Shown here: in pieces, positions 26,507-36,016 of the stretch | How the letters are laid out: each line of letters begins with the position of its first letter | Position numbering within the stretch: position 1 is the first letter of the stretch | From: Luteibacter sp. 9135 | Lineage (GTDB): Bacteria > Pseudomonadota > Gammaproteobacteria > Xanthomonadales > Rhodanobacteraceae | Length of the DNA: 64,000 bases | Assembly: GCF_000745005.1 (NCBI RefSeq) | Contig: NZ_JQNB01000001.1 | Location: 2,845,501 to 2,909,500 of the forward strand | Reading direction: 5' to 3' | The notes under the pieces: model-generated | Told to the model about the DNA's origin: nothing | Database searches by the model: none | What the model saw: the letters and a program-made list of their open reading frames with translations, nothing else | Translations under genes and position numbers: made by a program

Positions 26507-28061
26507 CGCGGATCGCCAGGTCGGTGCGCCAGCGGAGGATGCGCGGGAAGCGCACGGCCACGCCGGCCTTGTGACGGCCGGAGGCCTGGATCGCCTCGAA
26601 GGCGAGTTCGAAGACATGCGTGGGTTCGACCGAGCGGACCGGGCCGAAACGGTCGATGGTGTGTGCGCGTATCCAGCGATCGAGCCGGCCGATCTCGGCG
26701 TCGTCCAGGCCGGAATACGCCTTGGCGACAGGGACCAGCGTCTCCCCGTCCCAGACGCCGAAGGTGTAGTCGGTGAACAGGCCGGAGCGCCGGCCATGGC
26801 CGGGCTGCGCATAGAGCAGCACGGCGTCCACCGTGTAAGGCTCCACCTTCCACTTCCACCAGTCGCCTCGTTTGCGGCCGACGCGATAGGGCGAGTCGCG
26901 CCGCTTCAGCATCAACCCCTCCGTGCGCCGCTCGCGCGATTCGGTGCGCCACTGAGCCAGGCTTGCCCAGTCGCTTGCGCGCGCTTCGGGCGACAGCGTC
27001 AGCGTGGGACCATGCGATGCGATGAGGCGTTCGAGCAGCAAACGTCGCTCCGCCAGCGGACGCTCGCGCAGGTCGTGCCCGTCGAGTTCCAGCAGGTCGT
27101 ACGCCATCAGGCGCACCGGCGTGTCGGCCAGCAGTTTCGGACCGGGCTTGAGCTTGCCGATACGTTTCTGCAGGGCGGCGAACAACAGCGGATGGTCCTC
27201 GCCCGGCGACCAGGCCAGGATCTCGCCATCGATGACGCAGCCGTCGGGCAGGGCGGCCGCGGCCAGCTCCAGTTCCGGAAAGCGGCCGTCCATGCGCTCC
27301 TCGCCGCGAGACCAGATCAGCGCACCTTCGGCACGGCGCATGAGCTGCGCGCGGATGCCGTCCCACTTCCATTCGGCCAGCCAGTCGTCGATCGCACCGA
27401 GCGCATCGACGTCCTGTTCGAGCGGCGAGGCCAGGAAAAAGGGGTAGGGGCGTTCACCCGCGTGTTCGTCGTCGCGCTCGGGTCCGGCAAGTGCTTGAAA
27501 CGCCTCCGCACTGGGTTTCCACGTGCCGCTCATGCGATGGGCGATGAGGTCGGTGGCAAGCGCCGACCACTGGGCCAGTGCCTGTACCACCAGCCGTTGC
27601 GACACGCCGACGCGCAGCGACCCGGTGAGCAGCTTGTTGACGAGGAAGATCTGTTCCTTCGGGGTGGACCGCCACCACTCGCGCAGCATGGCGATCCGCT
27701 CGCCGGCCTCCAGCTTGCCCAGCGAGGGCAGGCGCGCCTCCATCCATACGTGCAGGGCGGTGTCCTCGTTCTCGTCGTCGTCGGTACCGGGCAACATCAG
27801 CGCGATGGTCTCGGCCAGGTCGCCGACGTGCTGGTAGCTGTCGTCGATCAGCCAGTCGGCATACCCGGTTTCGATGGCCAGCGCGGTGCGCATCTCGGTC
27901 GAGCTGGCGGTGCGCTTCAGCTTGCCGCCGCCCAGCACGTATACCGCCCACGCCGCGTCTTCCGCCGGTGCATCGGCGAAGTACGTCGCCATCGCCTCGC
28001 GCTTGGCGGTGGTGGACGCCGTCCGGTCCAGCGCCTCGAACAACCGGGCGAAGCGGCGCAT
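26463..28061 (-). CDS. ATP-dependent DNA ligase of the Lhr-associated type
   Basis: A 532-residue ATP-dependent ligase. The adenylated lysine is Lys232 in the motif EWKWDGIRAQL. Downstream motifs include EERMDGRFPEL, IDGEILAW, EGLMLKRRDSPY and WWKWK in the OB domain. The N-terminal helical DNA-binding domain occupies residues 1-200. It is distinct from the NAD-dependent replicative ligase. The start ATG shares one base with the stop of the upstream exonuclease gene. Confidence 0.94.
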   Translation of the reverse strand: MRRFARLFEALDRTASTTAKREAMATYFADAPAEDAAWAVYVLGGGKLKRTASSTEMRTALAIETGYADWLIDDSYQHVGDLAETIALMLPGTDDDENEDTALHVWMEARLPSLGKLEAGERIAMLREWWRSTPKEQIFLVNKLLTGSLRVGVSQRLVVQALAQWSALATDLIAHRMSGTWKPSAEAFQALAGPERDDEHAGERPYPFFLASPLEQDVDALGAIDDWLAEWKWDGIRAQLMRRAEGALIWSRGEERMDGRFPELELAAAALPDGCVIDGEILAWSPGEDHPLLFAALQKRIGKLKPGPKLLADTPVRLMAYDLLELDGHDLRERPLAERRLLLERLIASHGPTLTLSPEARASDWASLAQWRTESRERRTEGLMLKRRDSPYRVGRKRGDWWKWKVEPYTVDAVLLYAQPGHGRRSGLFTDYTFGVWDGETLVPVAKAYSGLDDAEIGRLDRWIRAHTIDRFGPVRSVEPTHVFELAFEAIQASGRHKAGVAVRFPRILRWRTDLAIRDADKLDDLRRLAAG

Positions 28062-29083
28062 CAGTCGCCTTCCTCGCTACTGCGCTCGTCGGGCATGCTG
28101 CCGCCCAGCGAACGCAGCGCACGGGCGTCGTGGCCCTTGTCGCGCAGGTAATGGATCAACGCCTCGCCGTCGCCGTGGGTCACGTAGATACGCTTCGCGC
28201 CGCAGTCCTCGACACTGCGGATCAGGCCGGGCCAGTCGGCGTGATCGGACACGATGAAGCCGCGATCGTAGCCGCGACGGCGACGCGCCCCGCGCACCTG
28301 CATCCACCCCGAGGCGAACCCGGTCGATGCCTTGCCGAAGCGTTTCATCCAGGGTGCGCCGGCCGCGGAGGGAGGCGCCATGACCAGTTCACCCGCGAAG
28401 TCGCGACCCTTGGCCGAGTCGCTCACGGGTTGGGTAGGCACCATGCGGATACCCGCATCGCGATACGCCTCGACCAGTCGCACCATGGCGCCGTGCAGGT
28501 GCACGGTGCGATCCGTACGCAGGGCCAGTTCGGCCAGGATGCGCTGGGCCTTGCCCAGGGCGTAGCAGAACAGCACCGCGGGCACGCCGCGTGCCGCGCA
28601 CTCGTCCAGCCAGGCCAGCATGTCGTCGATGACGCGGGACATCGGTGGCCAGCGGTAGATCGGCAGGCCGAAGGTGGATTCGGTGACGAATATGTCGCAC
28701 GGCACCGGCTCGAACGGCACGCAGGTCGGGTCGGGATCGCGCTTGTAGTCGCCGGAGACTACCGCGACCAAGTCGGGCGTCTCGATGCGGATCTGCGCGG
28801 CGCCCAGCACGTGGCCCGACGGATGCAGCGAAATCACCGTGTTGCCGAGCGTGAAACGCTCACCGTAGGCATATTCCTGGATGACCGAGGCGGCACCGAG
28901 CCGCTCACGCATCAATCCGCCGCCGGCTCGCGCCACGTGATAGAGGCCGCTTCCGGAGCGCGCATGGTCGCCGTGGGCGTGCGTCACCACCGCCCGCGGC
29001 ACCGGCTGCATCGGATCGATGTAGAAGTCGCCGGCGGGGCAATAGAGGCCCTGGGGGCGGGGTAGCAGCACGTCGCTGTCCAT
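28061..29083 (-). CDS. Ligase-associated metallo-beta-lactamase-fold DNA exonuclease
   Basis: A 340-residue MBL/beta-CASP nuclease. The zinc-binding motif VVTHAHGDHARSG lies at residues 32-44, with LHPSGHVLGAAQI, VVSGDYKRD and ESTFGLP next. The final IVSDHADWPGL and YVTHGDGEAL carry the C-terminal metal and substrate histidines. It is the first gene of the repair operon, and its product would process 3' ends before ligation. Confidence 0.93.
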   Translation of the reverse strand: MDSDVLLPRPQGLYCPAGDFYIDPMQPVPRAVVTHAHGDHARSGSGLYHVARAGGGLMRERLGAASVIQEYAYGERFTLGNTVISLHPSGHVLGAAQIRIETPDLVAVVSGDYKRDPDPTCVPFEPVPCDIFVTESTFGLPIYRWPPMSRVIDDMLAWLDECAARGVPAVLFCYALGKAQRILAELALRTDRTVHLHGAMVRLVEAYRDAGIRMVPTQPVSDSAKGRDFAGELVMAPPSAAGAPWMKRFGKASTGFASGWMQVRGARRRRGYDRGFIVSDHADWPGLIRSVEDCGAKRIYVTHGDGEALIHYLRDKGHDARALRSLGGSMPDERSSEEGD

Positions 29084-29141
29084 CCGCCGACGTTAGGCAG
29101 CCGCACGTCAACGCGACGTGCGCAGAGCGAAACGCGGCGGG

Positions 29142-30905
29142 TCAGGCGACGAACTGCAACCGCGCCAGTTCCGCGTAGAGGCCACCCTCGCGCAGCAGCG
29201 ATTCATGCGTGCCTTGCGCGATGATGCGGCCGCCGTCCATCACCACGATGCGATCGGCGCGCTGCACGGTGGCCAGGCGATGCGCGATCACCAGCGTGGT
29301 GCGGCCCTTTTCGAGGCGTTCCAGCGCCTGCTGGATAGCCGCTTCCGACTGTGCGTCCAGGGCAGATGTGGCCTCGTCCAGCAGCAGCAACGGCGCATCG
29401 CGCAGGATCGCCCGCGCGATGGCGATGCGCTGCTTCTGTCCACCGGACAGCCGCACCCCGCGCTCACCCAGCGCCGCGTCGTAGCCGTCGGGCAGGGCGG
29501 AGAGGAAGCCGTCGGCTTCGGCAAGGCGTGCGGCCTCGCGCACTTCGTCGGCGGTCGCGTCTTCGCGGCCGAAGCGGATGTTGTCGGCGGCGCTGCCGCC
29601 GAAGATCACGGTCTCCTGCGGCACCAGGGCGATGGCGCCGCGCAGTTCCGGCAAGGCCAGCGCGCGCAGGTCGACGCCATCCAGGCGGATGGACCCGGAC
29701 ACCGGATCGTGGAAGCGCAACAGCAGGCTCAGCACGGTGCTCTTGCCCGCACCCGACGGCCCCACCAGCGCCACGGTTTCGCCCGGCGCGATGCTAAGGT
29801 CGAAATCCGACAGCGCGGCCACGTCGGGACGTGACGGATAGCGGAACTGCACGTGGTCGAAACGCAAGGCGCCGGTGACGGGCGTGGGCAGCGGTTCCGG
29901 CGCGGCGGGCGTGGCGATGGTGGCGGTTTCGGCGAACAGCTCACCGATGCGCTCCATTGCGCCGGCGGCGCGCAGCACGTCGCCCCAGACTTCGGAAAGC
30001 CCGGCCACGGACCCGGCGGCGAAGATCGCATAGAGCACGAACTGGCTGAGCACGCCTGGGGCGAGCTCGCCTGCGATGACATCACGCGCGCCGGCCCAGA
30101 GCACCAGCGTGATCGCGCCGAAGATCAGCACGATCACCGCCGCCGTGAGTAGCGAGCGCATGCCGATACGGCGACGCGCCGTGGCGAGGGCCAGGGCGAT
30201 CGCCTCCGAGTAGCGCCGGCTTTCAGTGGGTTCGCGCGCATAGGCCTTGACCGCCTGGGCCGCGTTGAGGGTTTCGTTGGCGACGGCCGCCGCATCCGCG
30301 ATGCGATCCTGGCTGGAGCGTGACAGCTTCTGCACGCGACGACCGAACACCAGGATGGGCAGCATCACGGCAGGAATGACCAGGGCGGTGAGCCCGGCCA
30401 GACGTGGGCTGGTCCAGGCCATGGCCACGGCGGCGCCGATCAGCATGACCGCGCTGCGCAGCGCCACGGAAATGCCGGAGCCGATCAGGGTCTGCACCAC
30501 CTCGGTGTCCGTACCCAGGCGCGAGGTGAGCTCGCCCACGCGCGTGCTTTCGAAGAAACCCACATCCAGGCCGATGACGTGGCGGTACAGGGAGCTGCGC
30601 AGTTCGGCCAGCGAACGCTCGCCCAGCAACGCGATGCAGTAGTAGCGGGCCGCCGTGGCGATGGCCAGCACGATGGCGACGCCGAACAGGCCCAGGAAGG
30701 TGCCGTTGATGGAGGCCAGGTTGGAGGCGAGGAAGCCGTGGTCGATGATGTGTCGCACGGCGACCGGCAAGGTGAGCGACGCACCGGAGGAGATGCCCAG
30801 GAACACCAGCCAGCCGATGGCCAGTGACTTGTGCGGCCGGAGGAACGGCCAGAGGTTGCGGAGCACGCCGACCTTCTTCGACTTTTCCCTGCGCTCGACG
30901 GTCAT
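29142..30905 (-). CDS. MsbA/ABCB-type ABC exporter (permease plus ATPase)
   Basis: A 587-residue half-transporter. About six TM helices occupy residues 25-310. The nucleotide-binding domain shows Walker A GPSGAGKSTV, Q-loop LVPQET, signature LSGGQKQR, Walker B LLLLDEATSALD and the switch VIAHRL. The start ATG at 30905 gives a normal N-terminus (MTVERREKSKK). It probably acts as a homodimer that exports lipids or drugs; no substrate clue is nearby. The exonuclease operon begins 58 bases downstream. Confidence 0.92.
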   Translation of the reverse strand: MTVERREKSKKVGVLRNLWPFLRPHKSLAIGWLVFLGISSGASLTLPVAVRHIIDHGFLASNLASINGTFLGLFGVAIVLAIATAARYYCIALLGERSLAELRSSLYRHVIGLDVGFFESTRVGELTSRLGTDTEVVQTLIGSGISVALRSAVMLIGAAVAMAWTSPRLAGLTALVIPAVMLPILVFGRRVQKLSRSSQDRIADAAAVANETLNAAQAVKAYAREPTESRRYSEAIALALATARRRIGMRSLLTAAVIVLIFGAITLVLWAGARDVIAGELAPGVLSQFVLYAIFAAGSVAGLSEVWGDVLRAAGAMERIGELFAETATIATPAAPEPLPTPVTGALRFDHVQFRYPSRPDVAALSDFDLSIAPGETVALVGPSGAGKSTVLSLLLRFHDPVSGSIRLDGVDLRALALPELRGAIALVPQETVIFGGSAADNIRFGREDATADEVREAARLAEADGFLSALPDGYDAALGERGVRLSGGQKQRIAIARAILRDAPLLLLDEATSALDAQSEAAIQQALERLEKGRTTLVIAHRLATVQRADRIVVMDGGRIIAQGTHESLLREGGLYAELARLQFVA

Positions 30906-30978
30906 GCGTGGTCCATTCTTTGGGTCATCCGCCACCGGATGGGGCCGGGGGAGGGCGTATTCAACATGCGCGGGCGGC

Positions 30979-31575
30979 TCAGTCGACGCGCCTGGGCGCG
31001 ATCCGGCCGCGCGAGAGGTCCACGATACGCGCCGCAAGCGCTTCCAGGCGGTCCACCGGCGCACTCACGACCAGGTCGGCACCGTCGGCGACGAAGGTTT
31101 CGTCCTCCACCGTTCCATCCATGTCGCGTATCCGTGCCGTCACCAGGGCCAGCTCGGCAAAGTCGCAGTGCAGGCCCAGCCGGCCGACCTGGACGATGGT
31201 CGTGCGCGGCGCCAGTCGCAGGCACTCGGCGGCGCTGCCGCCGTAGGCACGGGCGAGGCCACCCGCGCCCAGCTTGATGCCGCCGTACCAGCGCGTCACC
31301 AGCACGGCCACGCGGTCGCAGCCCTGGCCGTCGATCGCCTGCAGGATGGGGCGTCCGGCCGTGCCGCCGGGTTCGCCGTCGTCATGGAAGCGGTAGGCAT
31401 CGCCCACCCGGTAGGCCCAGCAGTTGTGCGTGGCGTTCGGGTCACCGACCGTCCCGAACCAGGCGAGGGCATCCTCCGCCGACGCCACCGGCGCTGCCTG
31501 GGCGAGGAAACGGCTTTTCCTGATGTCTTCCTCGTGCCGCCACGGTGCGGCGAGGGTATCCAACGGCACACTCAT
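30979..31575 (-). CDS. yigZ: YigZ/IMPACT family protein
   Basis: A 198-residue protein. The IMPACT N-domain is clear (EDIRKSRFLAQAAPV, HNCWAYRVG, DDGEPGGTAGRPIL, VTRWYGGIKLGAGGLARAYG). A ferredoxin-like C-terminal domain follows. The family is conserved but its bacterial role is not settled. Its stop overlaps nothing; its start overlaps the next upstream gene's stop by 4 bases. Confidence 0.92.
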   Translation of the reverse strand: MSVPLDTLAAPWRHEEDIRKSRFLAQAAPVASAEDALAWFGTVGDPNATHNCWAYRVGDAYRFHDDGEPGGTAGRPILQAIDGQGCDRVAVLVTRWYGGIKLGAGGLARAYGGSAAECLRLAPRTTIVQVGRLGLHCDFAELALVTARIRDMDGTVEDETFVADGADLVVSAPVDRLEALAARIVDLSRGRIAPRRVD

Positions 31576-32048
31576 GGGTGGAGATCGAGCAGGTCCTGTG
31601 GCAGGTCGTAACGGGGATGCCGGCGGCGAAGGTCGCGCAGCTGGCGCAACGCCTCGGCGCGTTCGCCGCGCCCGAGCAACCGGCGGATCTCGCCGACGGC
31701 ATCGTCCGGTGGCAGCACGGGTGTCGCAGGATACCGCGCTTCATCCCGCCACGTGCCATCGACCGCCGGGGCCTTCCGGAGGTTAGAGCGGGTCGACGAC
31801 GCCACAGGACCGGGCGATGCAGGCGTCGCGGCGGCGGATCCTGCGCTGGCGGGGGTGCGCGGCTCGATGGCACCGGGCGACCGTGACGGAAGGCGACCGG
31901 CGGGCGAGACGGCCAGGGGTGCTGACGTGCGGCCCTCGGGACGTAGCGCCAGCGGCCGGGTATCGCGCGCCTGCCACGCGATGGCCCATACCAGTGTCAG
32001 CACGAGCACGATGCCCGCTCCGACGATCCAGGGCCAGCGTCGCGACAC
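31572..32048 (-). CDS. Small membrane-anchored hypothetical protein
   Basis: 158 residues: one N-terminal TM helix (about 6-26, PWIVGAGIVLVLTLVWAIAW), then a Pro/Ala/Ser-rich linker and a basic helical C-terminus (AVGEIRRLLGRGERAEALRQL). The tail looks like a single tetratricopeptide-like helix pair. It lies 3 bases after the membrane GGDEF gene and overlaps yigZ by 4 bases, so it is co-transcribed. I do not recognise the family. Confidence 0.75.
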   Translation of the reverse strand: MSRRWPWIVGAGIVLVLTLVWAIAWQARDTRPLALRPEGRTSAPLAVSPAGRLPSRSPGAIEPRTPASAGSAAATPASPGPVASSTRSNLRKAPAVDGTWRDEARYPATPVLPPDDAVGEIRRLLGRGERAEALRQLRDLRRRHPRYDLPQDLLDLHP

Positions 32049-32051
32049 GCG

Positions 32052-33542
32052 TCAGGCCCGCGAGGTTTCGGGACGCGGCTCGACGGCAGCGCCCACACGG
32101 TTGCGTCCGGCATCCTTGGCCCGGTAGAGGGCGCGATCCGCGGCATTGAGCAGGTCGAGCGGACCGCTGTTGGCGGTGGGATGCATGGCCGCCGCGCCGA
32201 TCGTGATGGTCAGCACCCCGAACGGGCTGGTCGGGTGCAGGATCGCGTGGGCCTCCACCTGGGAGCGAAGATCCTCGGCGAGCGCCAGCGCGTCGTCCAG
32301 CCGCGTGCCGGGGGCCACCACCGCGAACTCCTCGCCGCCAAAGCGGGCGATGAAGTCGCTGGGACGCAGGCCGCGCGCCGTCAGCGCTTCCGCCAGGGCA
32401 CGCAGGCAGTCGTCACCGGCGAGATGGCCGTATCGGTCGTTGTATTCCTTGAAGTAGTCGACGTCGATCATCAGCAGGGCGATGGGTTCGCGCTGGCCCG
32501 GACGGTGCCATTCGCGCAGCAGCCGTTCGTCCAGGGCGCGCCGGTTGGCCAGGCCGGTAAGGCTGTCGACGAACACCAGCCCCTGCAATTCCTCGCGGCT
32601 GCGCGAGAGCCGGAACTCTTCTTCCACCAGGTCCACCTGCGCCAGGGTGCCACGCAGGCCGATGCCGATGACCGCGGCGATCGCCCCGGCGATACCCAGC
32701 GAAGGATAGCCGGGAATGACCATGAGGCCGAAGCCCAGCACGCTCATGGCCAGGAACGTGGGGCTGGCGCTCTGCACGAAGCGCACAAGGTAGACCGGCG
32801 CGTGCCAGTGCCTTTGCGGCAGGCGCGCCGCCATCGTGACCATGAGGGCCAGGAAGGGGACGTCGAGCAGGACATCCCACAAGGATGTGCCGAAATCCGG
32901 GTTGCCGCCGAGCGCGACGAAATGGTTGTAGAAGAAGCCCGCCAGCGCGTAGGTGACGAAGAAGGCGGTGACCGAACGGAAGAAGGCGTGGTCGTCGGCG
33001 CGGTCGGTGGCCAGGAAGCGCAGCGATGCCGCCACCGCCAGGCACGCGTTCTCGAAGTCGAGCATGTAGGCCACGTCCACGGCCTGTTGCGGCCCCATGG
33101 CGCCCTGGAGCGACACGATCGAGAAGGTACGCACGTAGAACAGCACGCCCAGCAGGGCCGCCAGCACCAGGTCGATGCCCAGCGCCCAGTGCTTGCGCGC
33201 CGCCACCGGCGCGGACGAGACCGCCACCAGCACGGGCAGCACGTAAAGGATGTAGAAGAACATGCTGTCGCCGGGCGCCAGGTTGGCATTGTCCAGCGAG
33301 TAGTTCTGCCGCGCCGACAGCCCCATGCCGATGGCCCATAGCACCAGGCTGGCGGTCAGCAGCCACCAGCGGCGGTCGCCGGGCGTGCCCGAGCGTCGGA
33401 ACGCGCGCACCGTGCCGGCCATGGCCAGCAGCGCCACGGCGAAAAAGAACACGTAGGACACGGCCATGCCGCGCGACGGCATCAGCGCAAGGCCGGCAAC
33501 GTGTGCCGCGACGATGAGGCCCGCAGCGATGAGCGCTTTCAT
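32052..33542 (-). CDS. Membrane diguanylate cyclase
   Basis: A 496-residue protein. About nine hydrophobic segments fill residues 1-310, forming a MASE-like sensor. A linker helix (DLVEEEFRLSRSREELQ) leads to a GGDEF domain with DSLTGLANRRALDERL, DVDYFKEYND and an intact FGGEEF signature. An RxxD-type inhibition site is not obvious (RSQVEA precedes). It should make cyclic-di-GMP in response to an unknown membrane signal. The start is ATG at 33542. Confidence 0.92.
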   Translation of the reverse strand: MKALIAAGLIVAAHVAGLALMPSRGMAVSYVFFFAVALLAMAGTVRAFRRSGTPGDRRWWLLTASLVLWAIGMGLSARQNYSLDNANLAPGDSMFFYILYVLPVLVAVSSAPVAARKHWALGIDLVLAALLGVLFYVRTFSIVSLQGAMGPQQAVDVAYMLDFENACLAVAASLRFLATDRADDHAFFRSVTAFFVTYALAGFFYNHFVALGGNPDFGTSLWDVLLDVPFLALMVTMAARLPQRHWHAPVYLVRFVQSASPTFLAMSVLGFGLMVIPGYPSLGIAGAIAAVIGIGLRGTLAQVDLVEEEFRLSRSREELQGLVFVDSLTGLANRRALDERLLREWHRPGQREPIALLMIDVDYFKEYNDRYGHLAGDDCLRALAEALTARGLRPSDFIARFGGEEFAVVAPGTRLDDALALAEDLRSQVEAHAILHPTSPFGVLTITIGAAAMHPTANSGPLDLLNAADRALYRAKDAGRNRVGAAVEPRPETSRA

Positions 33543-33617
33543 TGGCGTGCTTCTCCCGGCCTGCGACGCAGTAGTCGTATCGGCAGGCTCAAGGGAAGAT
33601 TGAGCGCCAGCGGGCGG

Positions 33618-34355
33618 CTACGCCGCGCGAATGGCGCCCTTGGCGATGACCGGGCCCGTGGGCTGGCCCGTCGGCGAGCCGCCGGACGGTTCCAGCGACA
33701 CGGCCAGGGCGGCCGTGGGGCCGAGTCGGTCGAGCAAGGATTTGTCCAGGTGGATGCGCTTGGGGTCGGAAGGCACGAAGACGCCTACCGATATGGGTTT
33801 GCCACCTTCGGGGATCAGCCAGAGCTCGGTGCTGCGATCGGCGGCGATGGCCTCGGGTGACGCGGGCACGAGCAGCAGTTCGCTACGCTCGATGTCCATG
33901 GTGGCTGTCCACCCGGCCACGCCACGGTCGGTGGAGATGGTGGCGACCATCAGCGTGGCCGGCGCCGGTGCCGTCGTCGCCACCGGCGCCGTGGTCGGCA
34001 CGCCGGGACGGGTGAGGGTCAGCACCAGCAGACAGGCGGCCACGGCTGTGGCGCCCATGCCGAGCCAGCGCCACAGCGCCACGCTGTCCCAGGCGCGATC
34101 GGGCTTGCGCGCTGGCGCGGCGTCCAGGCCCAGGCGCCGGCGGATCGCGGCCCACACGTGGGCCGGCGGTGCCTCGTCGGCGATCTCCAGCGCAAGCGGC
34201 GTGAGATGTCGCTGCCAGAGGCCCACGGCGACGGCGGCCTCCGGGCTGGTTTCCATCTCCCTGGCGACCGCGGCGCGCGCGTCCGCATCCAGCAGGCCGA
34301 GTACGTACTCGGCATACCGCAGGTTGTCCTTGTCCGATTCGAAAGTACTGTTCAT
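33618..34355 (-). CDS. RskA-type anti-sigma factor
   Basis: A 245-residue membrane anti-sigma factor. The cytoplasmic N-terminus (NLRYAEYVLGLLDADARAAVAREME, then VGLWQRHLTPLALEI) matches the anti-sigma domain of RskA proteins. One TM helix lies at about 100-118 (GMGATAVAACLLVLTL). The extracytoplasmic RskA domain ends with ELWLIPEGGKPISVGVF and AVSLEPSGGSPTGQPTGPV, a strongly conserved feature. The ATG overlaps the sigma factor stop (ATGA). Confidence 0.93.
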   Translation of the reverse strand: MNSTFESDKDNLRYAEYVLGLLDADARAAVAREMETSPEAAVAVGLWQRHLTPLALEIADEAPPAHVWAAIRRRLGLDAAPARKPDRAWDSVALWRWLGMGATAVAACLLVLTLTRPGVPTTAPVATTAPAPATLMVATISTDRGVAGWTATMDIERSELLLVPASPEAIAADRSTELWLIPEGGKPISVGVFVPSDPKRIHLDKSLLDRLGPTAALAVSLEPSGGSPTGQPTGPVIAKGAIRAA

Positions 34356-34912
34356 GGATTGAGGCAAGCCCTGAGCTGCAGGAGACCACGGCGGACCCAG
34401 CTTTTCATGGTGCCAAGGGGCACCTTTGCGCGTTCCGCCAGCTCGTTATACGTAGCGCCACCGAAAAAGGCTTCACGGATCGAGCGACGCTGTTGTTGTT
34501 CGAGCTCGGACAGGCAGGCGCGCAGGCGGCGGTACTCCTGGTCGCTTTCCGCGTCATGGGCGGGGCCGGGGCGATCGTCGACCAGGGCGTCGAAGTCGAC
34601 GTCGTGCGCCTGGCGCAGGTCCGGGCGTTGGCGCAGGCGGTCGATCGCCTTGTTGCGGGCCACGGTCAGCAGCCAGGTGACCGCGCTGGCCAGGGCCGGA
34701 TCGAAGCTCGCGGATCGCTTCCATACGGTGACGAAGGCTTCCTGGAGAACTTCCTCCGCTTCGTCGCGATCGTTCATCACGCGCAGGCAGACACCGAACA
34801 GGCGCGGGGAGGTACGGCGGTAGAGCTCGGCGAAGGCGCGTTCGTCCCCTTCGGCGGTACGTTGCAGCAATCGGTTCAGCTCGTCGCGCTCGGCGGGGCT
34901 GGTGGCAGGCAT
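34352..34912 (-). CDS. ECF RNA polymerase sigma factor
   Basis: A 186-residue ECF sigma factor that pairs with the RskA-like protein. Region 2 shows RLFGVCLRVMNDRDEAEEVLQEAFVTVW with WLLTVARNKAIDRLR. Region 4 shows REAFFGGATYNELAERAKVPLGTMKSWVRRGL. The start at 34912 has an AAGGAAA site. It is divergent from the lipid-modification operon, which suggests control of those genes, an inference from layout. Confidence 0.93.
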   Translation of the reverse strand: MPATSPAERDELNRLLQRTAEGDERAFAELYRRTSPRLFGVCLRVMNDRDEAEEVLQEAFVTVWKRSASFDPALASAVTWLLTVARNKAIDRLRQRPDLRQAHDVDFDALVDDRPGPAHDAESDQEYRRLRACLSELEQQQRRSIREAFFGGATYNELAERAKVPLGTMKSWVRRGLLQLRACLNP

Positions 34913-35004
34913 GCGTCGGGTTTCCTTGGTCGGACGGGGCCGGTCAACGGTGCACCACGATCTATAGCATGAACAGGGTGTCGGGGGCAGGGTAGCCGGG
35001 CATG

Positions 35005-35033
35005 TGCATCCATTCGCCTCATCATCCCGTATA
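35005..35033 (+). promoter_or_regulatory. Candidate ECF promoter for the lipid-modification operon
   Basis: TGCATCC at 35005-35011, 16 bases, then CGTATA at 35028-35033, ending 30 bases before the desaturase start. The CATCC-type -35 with a CG-starting -10 is the general pattern for SigK/RskA-class ECF factors. This is a guess from two short motifs. Confidence 0.3.
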
Positions 35034-35063
35034 TATCGAAGACCCCACGGAGCCTCTATCGTC

Positions 35064-36014
35064 ATGTCCATCGATGCCAACCGCAACGTCCCCCTGCCGC
35101 GTCGCAAGGCAGCGTGGCGCCGCTGGTTCGACACCTCGGTCGCCGATGCCGGCGACGATGCCCGTGCCGATCGCATCGACTGGCTGCGCGCCTCGCCGTT
35201 CGTCGTCATGCACCTGGCGTGCCTGGGGGCGATCTGGACCGGGGTGTCGACCGTGGCGGTGCTCGTCGCGGTGGCACTCTATGCCGTGCGGATGTTCGCG
35301 CTGACCGGTTTCTACCACCGCTATTTTTCACATCGCACGTTCCGCACCTCTCGGGCCGTGCAGTTCGTCTTCGCCCTGATCGGTGCCAGTTGTGTGCAGC
35401 GTGGCCCCTTGTGGTGGGCCGCGCATCACCGCAACCATCACCGGCATACGGATACGACACTGGACCCGCACTCGCCATCCGTGCATGGCTTCCTCTGGAG
35501 CCACGCCGGGTGGTTCCTGACGCCGCGCGGCTTCCGCACCGAGATCGAGCGCGTGCCCGATCTGGCCGTGTACCCGGAGCTGCGCTGGCTGGATCGCTTC
35601 GATACCGCCATTCCCGTCGTGCTGGCCATCGCCCTGTTCGGGCTGGGCAAGCTGCTCCAGCATGTGGCGCCGGGGCTGGGTACGGACGGCTGGCAGATGC
35701 TGGTGTGGGGGTTCTTCATCTCCACCACCGTGCTGTTCCACGCCACGGTGACCATCAATTCGCTGGCCCACCGGTACGGCAAGCGGCGTTTCGATACACG
35801 CGACGACAGCCGCAACAACGTGTGGCTGGCGCTCATCACGTTCGGCGAGGGCTGGCACAACAACCATCATTTCTTTCCGGGCACCGTCCGCCAGGGCTTT
35901 CGCTGGTGGGAGATCGACATGACCTACTACGGCCTGGTGCTGATGTCGTGGTTCGGGCTGGTGCACGACCTGAAGCCGATCCCCGCCTGGGTGTCCGTCA
36001 AGGCGAGGGGCTGA
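35064..36014 (+). CDS. Acyl-CoA/acyl-lipid delta-9-type desaturase
   Basis: A 316-residue membrane diiron desaturase. Three histidine boxes are present: YHRYFSHRTF, AHHRNHHRHTD and WHNNHHFF. Hydrophobic pairs lie between them. It introduces a double bond into long-chain acyl groups, giving the unsaturated substrate on which the downstream Cfa-type enzymes work. The ATG at 35064 is preceded by ACGGAG. It is the first gene of a six-gene run with overlaps or gaps of a few bases. Confidence 0.93.
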   Translation: MSIDANRNVPLPRRKAAWRRWFDTSVADAGDDARADRIDWLRASPFVVMHLACLGAIWTGVSTVAVLVAVALYAVRMFALTGFYHRYFSHRTFRTSRAVQFVFALIGASCVQRGPLWWAAHHRNHHRHTDTTLDPHSPSVHGFLWSHAGWFLTPRGFRTEIERVPDLAVYPELRWLDRFDTAIPVVLAIALFGLGKLLQHVAPGLGTDGWQMLVWGFFISTTVLFHATVTINSLAHRYGKRRFDTRDDSRNNVWLALITFGEGWHNNHHFFPGTVRQGFRWWEIDMTYYGLVLMSWFGLVHDLKPIPAWVSVKARG

Positions 36015-36016
36015 GC

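Noticed and set aside
26106..28151. 681-codon plus-strand frame opposite helicase and ligase
   Set aside because: It crosses two well-identified minus-strand genes and has shadow composition; long antisense frames are expected at this G+C content.
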